From: an uncultured Collinsella sp.
GTDB lineage: Bacteria > Actinomycetota > Coriobacteriia > Coriobacteriales > Coriobacteriaceae
Assembly: GCA_934675795.1 (NCBI GenBank)
Contig: CAKURW010000003.1
Coordinates: forward strand, 1 to 64,000
Length of the DNA: 64,000 nucleotides
Reading direction: 5' to 3'
The notes beneath the pieces are model-generated. The model was not told where the DNA came from. It did not search any database and saw only the letters and a list, made by a program, of their open reading frames with translations. Every line of letters begins with the position of its first letter. Positions within the stretch are counted from its first letter, which is position 1. The translations under genes were made by a program, and so were the position numbers. Below, piece after piece: positions 34,375 through 42,473 of this stretch.

Positions 34375-35576
34375 CGCTCAAGCTGGGCCAGCAGCTCCTC
34401 GACGACCTCGACGGCGTCCCCAACAACCTTGTACTGGGCGGCACCAAAGATGGGGGCATCCGGGTCCTCATTGATGGCGACAATGCACTCCGCCCCACCG
34501 ATGCCGGCGAGATGCTGGATAGCGCCCGAGACACCGATGCTCACGAGGAGCTTGGGCGAGACCGATACACCCGTCTGGCCAATTTGGTGGCGATACTCCA
34601 GCCAGCCGGCCTCCACCACGGGGCGCGTGCAGCCAAGCTCGGCACCCAGAGCCTCGGCAAGCTTTCGCATCAGCGGTAGGTTTTTCTTGGAGCCGATGCC
34701 GCGGCCCACCACGACTAGACGCTCGGCATCGGCAATTGAGGCCTGCTGTCCCCACTCCTCGGCGGGAATCGAGATCTCGACACGGGCCTTAACGTCATCC
34801 GCTAGCACTACCTGGGCAATCGTGCCGGAGCGACTATAGTCAAACTCGGGCGCCTTAAAGATGCCGGGGCGCACCGTTGCCATCTGAGGACGGTGGTTGG
34901 GGCAGATAATGGTGGCCATCAGGTTGCCGCCAAACGCCGGGCGCGTCTGCTGCAGCAGACCCGTCTCCGTATCCATCGAAAGCACCGTGCAATCGGCCGT
35001 AAGGCCCGTCTGCAAGCGCACGGCCACACCGGGCGCCAGCTCGCGACCAAAGGCGGTCGCGCCGTACAGAATGGCCTCGGGCTTGCGCTCGGCTACCAAA
35101 TCGCAGATCAAGCGGGCGTAGACCTCCGCGTCGTTCTGACGCAGGCGCTCGTCACGACAGGCCAGAACTTCGTCCGCACCGGCGCAAATCAGATGCTCCA
35201 GGTCCCCGAGTGAGCCCTCGGGGCTCATGCCGACCAGTGCCACCAGACGGCAGCCGCGGGCATCGGCAAGCTCGCGCCCCCTGCCCATGAGCTCGAAGGC
35301 CACGGATGCAACGGCATCGTGCTCGTCAGTCTGCACGAAGATCCAGATGTCTCGATATGCGTCAAGGTCTGCCGCGCCGGCGGCCTCGTCGCGCTCAATC
35401 GAGATGGCGTTGACGGGGCAGGCGTCGACGCACCCGCCGCACAGGATACAGCCGTCGGTTACGCGGGCACAGCGATTGGGGCGCTCGCCCTCCACCACAA
35501 TGCCGCCCGAGGCACAGGCGCGAACGCAGCGACCACAGCCGATGCAGGCTTCGCTATCGATAATCAGCCCGCTCAT
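34371..35576 (-). CDS. etfA: Electron transfer flavoprotein alpha subunit with ferredoxin domain
   Basis: A 401-residue EtfA. An N-terminal two-[4Fe-4S] ferredoxin module (CIGCGRCVRAC and CILCGGCVDACP, residues about 11-57) precedes the EtfA domain. The C-terminal FAD-binding part has VVVGRGIGSKKNLPL, IGQTGVSVSPKLLVSIGVSGAIQH and AINEDPDAPIF. Ferredoxin-like N-termini on EtfA are typical of bifurcating or confurcating complexes such as LctC and CarE. The start directly abuts the etfB stop. It is the third gene of ldh-etfB-etfA. Confidence 0.94.
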   Translation of the reverse strand: MSGLIIDSEACIGCGRCVRACASGGIVVEGERPNRCARVTDGCILCGGCVDACPVNAISIERDEAAGAADLDAYRDIWIFVQTDEHDAVASVAFELMGRGRELADARGCRLVALVGMSPEGSLGDLEHLICAGADEVLACRDERLRQNDAEVYARLICDLVAERKPEAILYGATAFGRELAPGVAVRLQTGLTADCTVLSMDTETGLLQQTRPAFGGNLMATIICPNHRPQMATVRPGIFKAPEFDYSRSGTIAQVVLADDVKARVEISIPAEEWGQQASIADAERLVVVGRGIGSKKNLPLMRKLAEALGAELGCTRPVVEAGWLEYRHQIGQTGVSVSPKLLVSIGVSGAIQHLAGIGGAECIVAINEDPDAPIFGAAQYKVVGDAVEVVEELLAQLER

Positions 35577-36392
35577 CTATGCCATCCCCTCGATAATCTT
35601 GGCAAGTTTTACCGCCTGCTCGGACGCCGTCCCCTCAACGGCCTCGCACGTTTGGTCACGGTCGGGCACAAACGAGCGCACGACCTGTGTCGGCGACCCG
35701 GCAAGACCGCAACGCGCGGGGTCGGCGTTCACGTCGGCGGCACTGACCACGCGCACGTCCGCCTCCTCTGCCGCGCGAATACCGGCAATACTCGGCATAC
35801 GCAACTGGCCAATCTCCTTGGCAGTCGTCATCGCGCACGGCATCTCAAGACACACCGTCTCCTCGCCGGCATCGCATCCGTGAACGAGCGCCAGCGAGCC
35901 ACACGTCGTAAAGCCCGCGCTTTGCACGCAGCTCACGTCGGTCACGCAGGGAATCTCAAAGGCACCGGCAAGCTCGGGACCAATCTGGGCCGTATCGCCA
36001 TCCACCGCCATCTTGCCGCAGATGAGCAGATCGAAGTCCTCGTCGAGCGCCTCGATGCCGCATTTGAGAGCATAGGTGGTCGCCAGGGTATCGGCACCCG
36101 CAAAGGCGCGATCGGTCAGCAACAGCGCGTCGTCGGCGCCGCGGGCGATGCAGTCGCGCAGCAGCAACTCGGTCGCGGGGATGCCCATCGACACCACCGT
36201 TACGCGCACGTCCATGCCAAAGCCGATAAAGTCGTCTTTCAGCGCCAGCGCGCATTCCAAAGCGCTCGCATCAAAGGGATTAATGACCGCTTGCTTGCCA
36301 TCGCGCACGATGGTATTGGTCTTGGGGTCCATCTTGACCTCGGTGCTGCCCGGCACGGCCTTGACGCACACCACCATATGGAAATCGCTCAT
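35577..36392 (-). CDS. etfB: Electron transfer flavoprotein beta subunit
   Basis: A 271-residue EtfB. VVCVKAVPGSTEVKMDP, INPFDASALECALALKD, DLLICGKMAVDGDTAQIGPELA and the AMTTAKEIGQLRMPSIAGI region are family signatures. It forms the heterodimer with EtfA and carries the extra cofactor site, which is FAD in bifurcating types. The ATG at 36392, 2 nt after the ldh stop, is chosen over a GTG two codons earlier because GGGGG spacing then fits. Confidence 0.94.
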   Translation of the reverse strand: MSDFHMVVCVKAVPGSTEVKMDPKTNTIVRDGKQAVINPFDASALECALALKDDFIGFGMDVRVTVVSMGIPATELLLRDCIARGADDALLLTDRAFAGADTLATTYALKCGIEALDEDFDLLICGKMAVDGDTAQIGPELAGAFEIPCVTDVSCVQSAGFTTCGSLALVHGCDAGEETVCLEMPCAMTTAKEIGQLRMPSIAGIRAAEEADVRVVSAADVNADPARCGLAGSPTQVVRSFVPDRDQTCEAVEGTASEQAVKLAKIIEGMA

Positions 36393-36394
36393 CT

Positions 36395-37996
36395 TCACGC
36401 GCCCCCTTTCTGGACGAGCTCATCCAAGAGCTTCTCCGAAAACAGGTTGCCGCGACCCAGCTGCCCGTCGGGATCGAGCTGGAGCTTGAGCCGCGCCGAC
36501 TCGACCATGGCCTCGTGACCGTACATCGTCTCTAAGAAGCCCGCCTTGATCTTGCCGACGCCGTGCTCGGCAGAAACGGCACCGCCCATGGCCGTGACCT
36601 CGGAAGCCCACTGGGCAAAGAGTTCTCCACCGCGACGGTAGTCTTGCGCATCGCGCGGCAAAATGTTCACATGCAGATGGTTGTTACCGATGTGCCCCCA
36701 GGCGGCAGATTCAAGCCCACTTTCGGCCAGCGTGCGCCGATAAAGGGCGATGACATCGCCCAAGCGTGCGTTGGGCACCGACATGTCAGAGCCCAGTTTG
36801 GTGATGGTGGGATCCGTGCGGCGACGCTCGTCGATGAGCATGTTGACGCTCTCGGGGACCGCATGGCGGAAGAACCGCTGGCACTCGCGATCGACCTCGG
36901 TGCGCGCGACCCATGTCGCATCGTCACTGCCGCCCGCAAGCTCCAGTACCCACCCCAAGTGATACAGCTCCTCAGTCGCCTGAACTTCGTCGTCGCAGTC
37001 GAGCTCCACGTAGACACAGACCTTGGCGTCTTTATCGAGCGCCGGCAGCGAGGCGAACGCGGTCGACTGCTCACGCTGACGACGCAGGATATCCAGGGCG
37101 CCCGCATCGAAATATTCGATGGCAGCCGCGTGGGACAGGACGGGGCGCACGGAATCGGTAAAGGACACGGCCTTGTCTTCGCTATCGAAAAAGCAGCTCA
37201 CGCCCCAAACGACCGCAGGCGCCGACTGCAGGGCAATCTCGAGCTCGGTGATAACGCCGAGCGTGCCGCAAGCACCGATAAAGAGGTCGATGGCGTCCAT
37301 TTCGTCCGCAACGAAATAGCCTGAGGCATTTTTTGTCTTAGGCATGGTGTAGTCAGGAAGATCGAGCTCGAGTGCACGGCCCGCTGCCGTCACGAGCGAC
37401 AGGTGGCGGCCCTGGGCAAAAGCCTCGCCGCGCTGGAGCTCAAGCAAATCGCCATCAGCCAGCGCGACGTGGAGTCCCGTGATATGCGGGCGCATGGGGC
37501 CGTAAGCGTAGCTGCGGGCGCCAGAGGCGTTGCATGCCGCCATGCCGCCCAGACAGGCAGATGCCTCGGTGGGATCGGTGGGAAAGAACTGCTCGGGGGC
37601 CTCTTGGAACTCCTCGTAGGCCTCAAGCGATGCCTGGTCCCAACCAGCAGTCGGCAGCACCTTCTTGCTCAGCTGCTTGCGCAGCTCCGAGAGCACAACG
37701 CCCGGCTCCACGCGCAGCAGAAATTGGCCTTGTTCATCGCGGCGAAGGCCCAAGTAGCGATTCATACGGGAAGTATTGAGGATATGCCCGCCGTGGGGCA
37801 CGGCACCGGCGGCAAGGCCGGTTCGGGCGCCCTGAACCGTTACCGGGACACGCTCGGCATGGAGCTTTTCCAAAATGGCACGGAGCTCGTCTTCCGTTGT
37901 CGGAAACGAGATGCTCGAGGCCTCGCCCGATGCGCGAGACTCATCGCGACCATACTCTTCGAACTCGTCGGTGAAGGGTTTGATGGTTGCAGACAC
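36395..37996 (-). CDS. FAD-linked 2-hydroxyacid (D-lactate) dehydrogenase, GlcD family
   Basis: A 533-residue FAD-binding oxidase of the GlcD/LctD group. The PCMH-type FAD fold has VTVQGARTGLAAGAVP, LLRVEPGVVL, the pyrophosphate loop ASACLGGMAACNASGARSY and GTLGVITELEIAL. The C-terminal cap has WGHIGNNHLHVNILP and AEHGVGKIKAGFL with active-site His. It starts at GTG (37996) behind GGGGGAG. With the downstream EtfBA it matches the electron-confurcating lactate dehydrogenase of anaerobes, oxidising lactate while using NAD+ and reduced ferredoxin. The substrate could instead be another 2-hydroxyacid. Confidence 0.9.
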   Translation of the reverse strand: MSATIKPFTDEFEEYGRDESRASGEASSISFPTTEDELRAILEKLHAERVPVTVQGARTGLAAGAVPHGGHILNTSRMNRYLGLRRDEQGQFLLRVEPGVVLSELRKQLSKKVLPTAGWDQASLEAYEEFQEAPEQFFPTDPTEASACLGGMAACNASGARSYAYGPMRPHITGLHVALADGDLLELQRGEAFAQGRHLSLVTAAGRALELDLPDYTMPKTKNASGYFVADEMDAIDLFIGACGTLGVITELEIALQSAPAVVWGVSCFFDSEDKAVSFTDSVRPVLSHAAAIEYFDAGALDILRRQREQSTAFASLPALDKDAKVCVYVELDCDDEVQATEELYHLGWVLELAGGSDDATWVARTEVDRECQRFFRHAVPESVNMLIDERRRTDPTITKLGSDMSVPNARLGDVIALYRRTLAESGLESAAWGHIGNNHLHVNILPRDAQDYRRGGELFAQWASEVTAMGGAVSAEHGVGKIKAGFLETMYGHEAMVESARLKLQLDPDGQLGRGNLFSEKLLDELVQKGGA

Positions 37997-38342
37997 GCGA
38001 ACTCCCCCTTTAGCTAACTACAGTGTTTGCAGGGAGATGTTACCGCATCGTTTCGTCGACGTGTTCGAGACCGTCTCCATAATTGGCGATTTTTACGTTC
38101 GTGCAATTCGGCGAGCGGCTGGATTTCCTCGGCAGACGATGCTTTTAACACATATGGCCCCGCCGTCACTGACCGCGCGATTGCCGCTCGAAAAAAGTTG
38201 GAGTATTTTTTGCCGCCTTTTACCTGCGGAGACGCCAATCCGTCAAGCATTTGGTCAGCAATTGGTCAAGTAACGGCTGATACGGTCGGCATCGACAGCC
38301 AAAACCGACAGAAGTTTTGGCCCCAGAAGCAGGGAGGTTCCC
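37997..38342. promoter_or_regulatory. Divergent intergenic region between ldh-etf and the surface locus
   Basis: No gene is seen. The sequence is more AT-rich than the flanking genes. TTGGTCA occurs at 38251-38257 and 38262-38268, 11 bp apart, with a related CGTCAAG just before. This array could be an operator for a GntR-type regulator. GCCAAAAC (38298-38305) and GTTTTGGC (38314-38321) form a perfect 8-bp inverted repeat 15 nt before the ribosome site of the next gene. A small minus-strand open frame at 38014-38250 lacks a ribosome site and was not accepted. Confidence 0.5.
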
Positions 38343-38638
38343 ATGGCATATTACTGGCCCCAGTACGGCATCGCCATCGAAGTCGACGACGATCCCCATC
38401 TCCTACCTTTCGACGAAGAGGCATTCCCCGACACGACGGTCTACCACGTTACCACCGATGTGATCTGCGACCCCGAGTCGTTCTCGGCGCTCGCCCACCA
38501 CATCGCGCATATCCACGACATCGAGCTCCCTCCCAACTTCGACGAGCTCGTCTACTCGCGCCGTCTGATGCTTCACATGCTCTTTGGAGCGGACCTGTCC
38601 ACCTTTGCGCGCGTCTATACCACCAAGGGTGCCGCATG
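38343..38638 (+). CDS. Unrecognised 98-residue protein (reduced DUF559-like?)
   Basis: A 98-residue soluble, acidic protein with no signal or membrane span. GGGAGG lies 5 nt before the ATG, so it is surely expressed. YYWPQYGIAIEVDDDPH resembles the core strand of DUF559/Vsr-like PD-(D/E)XK proteins, in which YWP..LAIE.D is followed by a DNA- or metal-binding segment. The later VTTDVICDPESFSALAHHIA also fits that pattern. If so, this is a shortened, probably inactive relative. The TGA stop overlaps the next start as ATGA, so the next gene is translationally coupled. Function unknown. Confidence 0.75.
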
Positions 38639-39145
38639 AGCGCGAAGAGGCCACCCCACTTTGTAGGCCTGGGTCGTCGCAAGAAGCTCATCGTTGCCTG
38701 TTTGGCCATCGTCTGCGTCCTTGTCGCCGTAGGACTATACGCTTGGCAGTCGCAGCCCATACCCGAGGCGGGCGCTTCGGTTACGACGGCCGAGGGCAAA
38801 ACGCGTCAGGAAATCCAAGATGAGCTCGACGCTATCGTCCGCGACAACATGATGACGATTTCGGTCGCGCCGGTCGCTCAGCTGCAGGAGGACGGCAAGC
38901 TGCGCGTCAACGTGCAAAACGTCCAAGACAATAAATTTCCCCAGCGATTCCGCGTCATCCAAAACGACGAGACCATGTACGAATCCGGTGTGGTCGAGAC
39001 CGGCAAGACAATCGAAACGTGCCCCGCCGGCGACATCAAAGAAGACGAGGCGTACATCGAGATCCAGGCACTCGATGCCAAGACCCTCGACAGCCACGGC
39101 AATCCGACACGTGTCAAGGTGCGGGTTGAGCAAGCCGAGAACTAG
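38636..39145 (+). CDS. Single-span membrane protein, unknown
   Basis: A 169-residue protein with a basic N-terminus (GLGRRKKL) and one hydrophobic span at about residues 18-37, so it is anchored with its C-terminus outside. The outside part has a short Thr/Glu-rich coil (TRQEIQDELDAIVRDN), then a beta-rich domain (ISVAPVAQL through VKVRVEQAEN). It starts in the ATGA overlap with the 98-residue gene. It is not recognised as a known family. As the second gene of a five-gene envelope set it may be an assembly or adaptor protein for the exported proteins downstream. Confidence 0.75.
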   Translation: MSAKRPPHFVGLGRRKKLIVACLAIVCVLVAVGLYAWQSQPIPEAGASVTTAEGKTRQEIQDELDAIVRDNMMTISVAPVAQLQEDGKLRVNVQNVQDNKFPQRFRVIQNDETMYESGVVETGKTIETCPAGDIKEDEAYIEIQALDAKTLDSHGNPTRVKVRVEQAEN

Positions 39146-39235
39146 CTTTTCCGGCCGACGCGGCACCGCACGCAATTCACCAGCATTCGTCCAATCATCG
39201 CGGGGACGGCCCGCGGCGAATAGAAAGGAACGACC

Positions 39236-39835
39236 ATGGACATCACCAGGAACATGAACGGAGCCAGAGCGCTCGTCGTGGGCGCGGGGCTCGCGCTCGC
39301 GCTCGCAATGGGCGCCGCCCCGACGCCAGCTATGGCGGCCGGGCGCGTTGGAACCACGAAAGTAATGGTCAGGACCGAGATCGACAACGTTGAGTTCAAA
39401 GTTCCGACGGTTATTCCCTTCGTCGCCAAGGCCGACGGCACGCTTCAGGGCCCCTCAGAAGACGCGACCACCATCGACAATCATTCGGCCTACGGCATCC
39501 ATGTCACCAACATGAAGATCGACGCCATGAACACCTGGACCATTGCCGCCGACGCCAAGGCCGGAACCGCGCAGAACTCCATCGACTTTAAGGTCGGCCC
39601 CGACGGCGCACTCCAGAACGCCAGCGCCGCAATGCAGGGGACGGGCCTCGATCTTTCCAAGAACGCAGCCTTCGACATGGGCTACCAGGGCATTGCCGGC
39701 GGCAAGGACAAAATTAAGCTCAAGACAAGCGGAAACGTCGCCCGCGTCACGCGCGACATCTTCCGCGTAACCGGCGAAGGCGATCAGGTTGCAACGATCA
39801 CCTGGACGGTCGAGCCCGGTGCGCACACGGCATAA
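39236..39835 (+). CDS. Exported protein, unknown
   Basis: A 199-residue protein with a Sec signal peptide: hydrophobic core LVVGAGLALALAMGAA and AMA cleavage near residue 34. The mature 165 residues are beta-rich with repeated Lys/Thr strands and end ATITWTVEPGAHTA. It has no cysteine, anchor or sorting motif, so it may be secreted or held by a partner. A purine-rich GAAAGGA precedes the ATG. Its 3' end overlaps the LAQTG gene by 17 nt in another frame. The overall shape recalls WxL-type or spore-coat-like beta sandwiches, but no family is assigned. Confidence 0.75.
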   Translation: MDITRNMNGARALVVGAGLALALAMGAAPTPAMAAGRVGTTKVMVRTEIDNVEFKVPTVIPFVAKADGTLQGPSEDATTIDNHSAYGIHVTNMKIDAMNTWTIAADAKAGTAQNSIDFKVGPDGALQNASAAMQGTGLDLSKNAAFDMGYQGIAGGKDKIKLKTSGNVARVTRDIFRVTGEGDQVATITWTVEPGAHTA

Positions 39836-40100
39836 GGCCGTCGCCCTGGCCGCCGCCGTCAGCATCCTAGCGTTTGGGCCAGCCATGGCCTTTGCCCAGC
39901 AAGAACAGGCGCAGGCCGCCACGCAAGTGACGGTCGACCTCTCGGAGCTCGACCGCGGCGACCGCGAGGAACCGTTGGCGCAGACAGGCGACAAACGATG
40001 GCTCTTGGCAGCAGGCGCCGCAGCAGCAGGCGCGGGAACCGCCGGTCTCGGTCTGCACATCAAACGCAGCCAGAAACAAAACACGGACAGGCCGCACTAA
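39819..40100 (+). CDS. Small exported protein with LAQTG sorting-like motif
   Basis: A 93-residue protein, if started at the GTG at 39819. It has a signal peptide (VALAAAVSILAFGPAMAFA), about 25 mature residues, then LAQTG at 53-57, a hydrophobic Ala/Gly span and a basic tail (HIKRSQK). That is a cell-wall sorting signal with Ala in place of Pro at LPxTG position 2. The mature part would be one of the smallest wall-anchored proteins. The start is uncertain, since no strong ribosome site exists and an in-frame ATG at 39789 lies within the upstream gene. No sortase is in the window. Confidence 0.65.
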   Translation: MRTRHKAVALAAAVSILAFGPAMAFAQQEQAQAATQVTVDLSELDRGDREEPLAQTGDKRWLLAAGAAAAGAGTAGLGLHIKRSQKQNTDRPH

Positions 40101-40118
40101 ATTAGCTAAGGAGACCCC

Positions 40119-41549
40119 ATGGCATCGAAGAACCTTTTGCCCGTCGTCGCGCTCTGCGGCGCACTCGCAACCGGAACGCCTATCGCCGCTTGGGCGACCC
40201 CCGTCATGGCGGACTCCTTGCCGGCAGCCCTAAGCCCCGCACCAGACCCGTCGAGCGTCATTGCGTGCAAGCGGTTTTCGCTCACACAGGCAACAGTCTC
40301 GACCTCGGGATGCCTTCGTCAGGACACGGACAGCTCGATAGTCGTGGATATCAAGCGTTCGGACAAGACGGACGGCTCCCAGGCAGGATGCGCCATCTGC
40401 ACGTGGCGCTCAGTTGCGCTCGATGCAGATGACGACCCTTGCGATTTGGAGCTACGCATCGACATCGCTTCGGTCGATGACTCGGCGAACGGAGCGAAGG
40501 TCGCCTTCGACGGTGCGTTATTCGAGAAAGGAGGCGGTATATGTCTGGGCTGCGCCGCCGCGAATGCAGACGACACGCAGCCCACCCTCTCATTCACGGC
40601 ATCGTTGCGGCTGACCAAAGCCGGCACCGATGCCATCGCGGCGGGAGAAGCATCCCTGCTGTTCTACGCCGTCAGCACCAAAGACACAGACGCTCATTTC
40701 GAGAAGCCAGCCGGATCACTCAGCCTTACACGAGGGACAGAGGCAGGCCCTATTGAAGTCGATAGCCACGCGCAAAGCAGGCAACGCATTCTTGCCGACC
40801 CGGCGCTTCTCGAGATGGAGTGGAACGGATCCGGAGCCGTCGGAATTCTCCCCTCCGCGCTTAACGCCAAGACTCTCCCCTCAAACGACGAACCCATCAA
40901 CGCAACCATACAAGAAGGGAGCACGGACAAAGAAGCAGGTGCGGGCGACACGCCGTCGCCGACAAACAGCGTCCCAGCTTCTTTCGAAGCACCGAATGAG
41001 CCCGCTGCCGATCCAAACGATCCCGAGCTCGCGGACAGTCTGGGGCTTGCTGATCCTCAGGAGATCGATGAAGGTAACTGCTGCGTGCTTGCCGCCCTCG
41101 ACCACACAGAGGTCATCGATGCTGCAAACATCGAAGTTGCCGCCGCCAATCAGCCCGTCCGCAAGTCGGCTATCATCGCATTTCCCGAGTCCGTCGAGGT
41201 CGTCTTTTTGCCATCGGGTGAAATCGTGGCACCAACATTGCTCACCTTGTTAGGCGCCAAGAATACTCGGAACGAAATCAAAAAGATCACGATCGTCGAC
41301 CCTGCGACCACTGCCAAGCTGCGCCTATACGCCGTTGCCCCAGATGGAAGCAAAACCTTGGAATTCGATGGCGACACGCTCCTAGCTTGGCAGCGTCTGG
41401 ACATTATGGAAGACGTCTCGTACCAGATTGAACTTGAAGGGTTTGACCGCGCCCGAGATGCCGATATCATCGCCGCGGGCATCGAGTCCCCGCAACGGCT
41501 GATGACGCTACGCTTTGAATACTATCCCTACGTTCCGACGACAACCTAG
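40119..41549 (+). CDS. Large exported cysteine-containing protein, unknown
   Basis: A 476-residue protein with a signal peptide (LLPVVALCGALATGTPIAAWA) and cleavage near residues 26-31. AAGGAG precedes the ATG. The mature N-half has CAIC and CLGC pairs, and a later CC (NCCVL), unusual for an exported Gram-positive protein. The middle (about 270-320) is a Pro/Ala/Asp/Glu-rich spacer. The C-half is beta-rich and ends without a sorting motif. It is not recognised. It could be a surface or pilus-associated protein with disulfides or metal sites, in the same unit as the LAQTG protein. Confidence 0.75.
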   Translation: MASKNLLPVVALCGALATGTPIAAWATPVMADSLPAALSPAPDPSSVIACKRFSLTQATVSTSGCLRQDTDSSIVVDIKRSDKTDGSQAGCAICTWRSVALDADDDPCDLELRIDIASVDDSANGAKVAFDGALFEKGGGICLGCAAANADDTQPTLSFTASLRLTKAGTDAIAAGEASLLFYAVSTKDTDAHFEKPAGSLSLTRGTEAGPIEVDSHAQSRQRILADPALLEMEWNGSGAVGILPSALNAKTLPSNDEPINATIQEGSTDKEAGAGDTPSPTNSVPASFEAPNEPAADPNDPELADSLGLADPQEIDEGNCCVLAALDHTEVIDAANIEVAAANQPVRKSAIIAFPESVEVVFLPSGEIVAPTLLTLLGAKNTRNEIKKITIVDPATTAKLRLYAVAPDGSKTLEFDGDTLLAWQRLDIMEDVSYQIELEGFDRARDADIIAAGIESPQRLMTLRFEYYPYVPTTT

Positions 41550-41667
41550 GGCTTTCCCGCTGAACGCCAGACTTAATACCACTCATATAACGTATTAGAC
41601 AAGTCGCGATATGCCCTGCGTTCCATTCTGCTACGATTGCCAAGGTGGCATCAATACGGGAGGGCTC

Positions 41668-42384
41668 ATGCCAGGCTTGGGAACAATCATCAACGTTGTG
41701 CTTTTGATTGCGGGCGGTCTTTTGGGATTAGCGGGCGGCCGTTTTATCACGCCCCGTATCCAAGATACCCTTATGAAGGCGTCGGGGCTGTGCGTCCTGT
41801 TTATCGGCCTGGGCGGCACCATGCAAAAGATGCTCGTCATCGATGGGAAAGCCCTGGCGACCACCGGCACCACCATGCTGATCGTCTCATTTGCGCTCGG
41901 CTCGCTTATCGGCGAGGCCATCAACCTGGAGGCCGCCATCGAAAACCTCGGCGAATGGCTCAAGCGCAAGACTGGCAGCGAGGGCGATAACGAGTTTACC
42001 AACGCTTTTGTCTCGGCTTCACTCACCGTGTGTATCGGCGCCATGGCCATTGTGGGGTCAATCCAGGACGGCCTGCTCGGCGACTGGTCCACACTCGCCC
42101 TGAAGGGTGCACTGGACTGCATCATTGTCTGCACCATGACGGCCTCGCTCGGCCGCGGCTGCATCTTCTCGGCCCTGCCCGTCGCCGTGTTCCAGGGGAC
42201 GATCACGCTGTTTGCCGGCGCACTCTCCCCCATCATGACCACCGCAGCCCTCGACAGTCTCTCACTCGTGGGATCCATGCTCATCTTCTGCGTCGGCGTC
42301 AACCTTATCCGACCTCAGACCTTCCGCACGGCCAACATGCTGCCAGCCGTCGTCATTGCCGTCATCTACGCCCTTCTGTTCTAA
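41668..42384 (+). CDS. DUF554 family membrane protein
   Basis: A 238-residue membrane protein with about seven spans. MPGLGTIINVVLLIAGGLLGL, the GLCVLFIGLGGTMQ region, VSASLTVCIGAMAIVGSIQDGL and DCIIVCTMTASLGRGCIFSALPV are typical of DUF554. GGGAGG lies 5 nt before the ATG at 41668, which is preferred to an upstream in-frame start. The family is widespread in Firmicutes and Actinobacteria and is thought to be a transporter, but the substrate is unknown. Confidence 0.9.
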   Translation: MPGLGTIINVVLLIAGGLLGLAGGRFITPRIQDTLMKASGLCVLFIGLGGTMQKMLVIDGKALATTGTTMLIVSFALGSLIGEAINLEAAIENLGEWLKRKTGSEGDNEFTNAFVSASLTVCIGAMAIVGSIQDGLLGDWSTLALKGALDCIIVCTMTASLGRGCIFSALPVAVFQGTITLFAGALSPIMTTAALDSLSLVGSMLIFCVGVNLIRPQTFRTANMLPAVVIAVIYALLF

Positions 42385-42429
42385 GTCTATCTACATAGCG
42401 GTATCTCGAACATCTGTTTGATGCTGTGC

Positions 42430-42435
42430 TATGAT
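42430..42435 (+). promoter_or_regulatory. Candidate extended -10 promoter of the TerB/BrxD-like module
   Basis: TGCTATGAT gives TATGAT with an upstream TG one base away (extended -10), 38 nt before the GTG start of the TerB protein. The -35 position is poor, as expected for extended -10 promoters. Confidence 0.4.
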
Positions 42436-42473
42436 ATGAGGTCACCGACACCGTATAGGGAGAGGAGAGGGCG

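Noticed and set aside
38014-38250. A 78-codon minus-strand open frame upstream of ldh
   Set aside because: No ribosome site. It overlaps the putative operator region, and its product has no recognisable motif.
38027-38635. 5' extension of the 169-residue membrane protein gene
   Set aside because: The extension runs out of frame through the 98-residue gene, which has a strong ribosome site. The ATGA overlap at 38636 is the natural start.
38343-41549. A classical sortase-assembled pilus operon
   Set aside because: No sortase, no LPxTG with Pro, and no CNA-B or pilin-motif proteins are present.
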